This document shows positions 5,085 through 5,088 of a DNA stretch of 5,088 bases, piece by piece (position 1 is the first letter of the stretch; each line of letters opens with the position of its first letter). A program made the position numbers and the translations under genes. Source of the stretch: Sulfurovum sp. (GTDB lineage Bacteria; Campylobacterota; Campylobacteria; Campylobacterales; Sulfurovaceae); NCBI GenBank assembly GCA_030626265.1, contig DAOUPF010000131.1, positions 1 through 5,088 on the forward strand, written 5' to 3'. A model generated the notes under the pieces. It searched no databases. It saw nothing but the letters and a program-made list of their open reading frames with translations, and was not told where the DNA came from.

Positions 5085-5088
5085 TGGG
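5081..5088 (+). CDS. Start of a further coupled gene (partial, off the window edge)
   Basis: ATG at 5081 overlaps the radC TGA in an ATGA, and a second in-frame ATG lies at 5084. TGAGGGG (5069-5075) is five bases before the first and eight before the second, a plausible Shine-Dalgarno. Only MMG can be read before the window ends, so the product is unknown. The repeated ATGA junction, as between the ORF6N gene and radC, suggests a third cistron. Confidence 0.5.

Noticed and set aside
3919..5088. Prophage or transposon insertion carrying the ORF6N-radC genes
   Set aside because: No integrase, transposase, terminal repeats, tRNA target or composition shift is visible in the window. Transfer remains possible but is unsupported here.

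Overview
The window is AT-rich, tightly packed bacterial DNA with every gene on the + strand. Gene content and order point to a Campylobacterota (epsilonproteobacterial) chromosome, probably a free-living Sulfurovum/Sulfurimonas-like lineage. The main clue is a Nif3-family gene directly followed by a coiled-coil/C4 zinc-ribbon gene whose N-terminus (MNKHLVELVELSKID) resembles H. pylori HP0958 (FlgZ). A short RluA-type pseudouridine synthase and ffh come next, and this series is characteristic of Campylobacter and Helicobacter. The genus is an inference; no rRNA is present to test it.

Layout: 1-24 holds the last codons of an upstream gene (glyQ by synteny only). It overlaps by one base the Nif3/DUF34 gene (24-752). 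After 42 bases comes the HP0958-like zinc-ribbon gene (795-1520, TTG start), closed by a good intrinsic terminator (1535-1577). A 124-base gap with promoter-like sequence leads to the pseudouridine synthase (1645-2376). A 98-base gap with repeats and a perfect inverted repeat leads to ffh (2475-3833). An 85-base gap with a symmetrical AT-rich hairpin, a -10-like box and a very strong Shine-Dalgarno leads to an ORF6N-domain gene (3919-4428). This overlaps radC (4425-5084) by four bases, and radC in turn overlaps what looks like the start of a further gene (5081 onward).

The first five coding segments are housekeeping: a dinuclear-metal protein of unresolved role, a probable RpoN/flagellar-mRNA-binding protein, an RNA modification enzyme, and the protein subunit of the signal recognition particle. 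The last part differs in character. ORF6N proteins are mostly known from phages and mobile elements, RadC proteins are also common on such elements, and the two genes (plus a possible third) are translationally coupled. In the relatives I remember, waaA lies between the zinc-ribbon and pseudouridine synthase genes, and rpsP-rimM-trmD-rplS follows ffh. Neither arrangement is seen here.

The most interesting points are the coupled ORF6N-radC-(third gene) cassette placed directly behind ffh, and a 15-base element shared by the leaders of the pseudouridine synthase and ffh genes. I see no CRISPR array, tRNA, rRNA, insertion sequence or recognisable defence system within the window. No gene-free stretch exceeds 300 bases.
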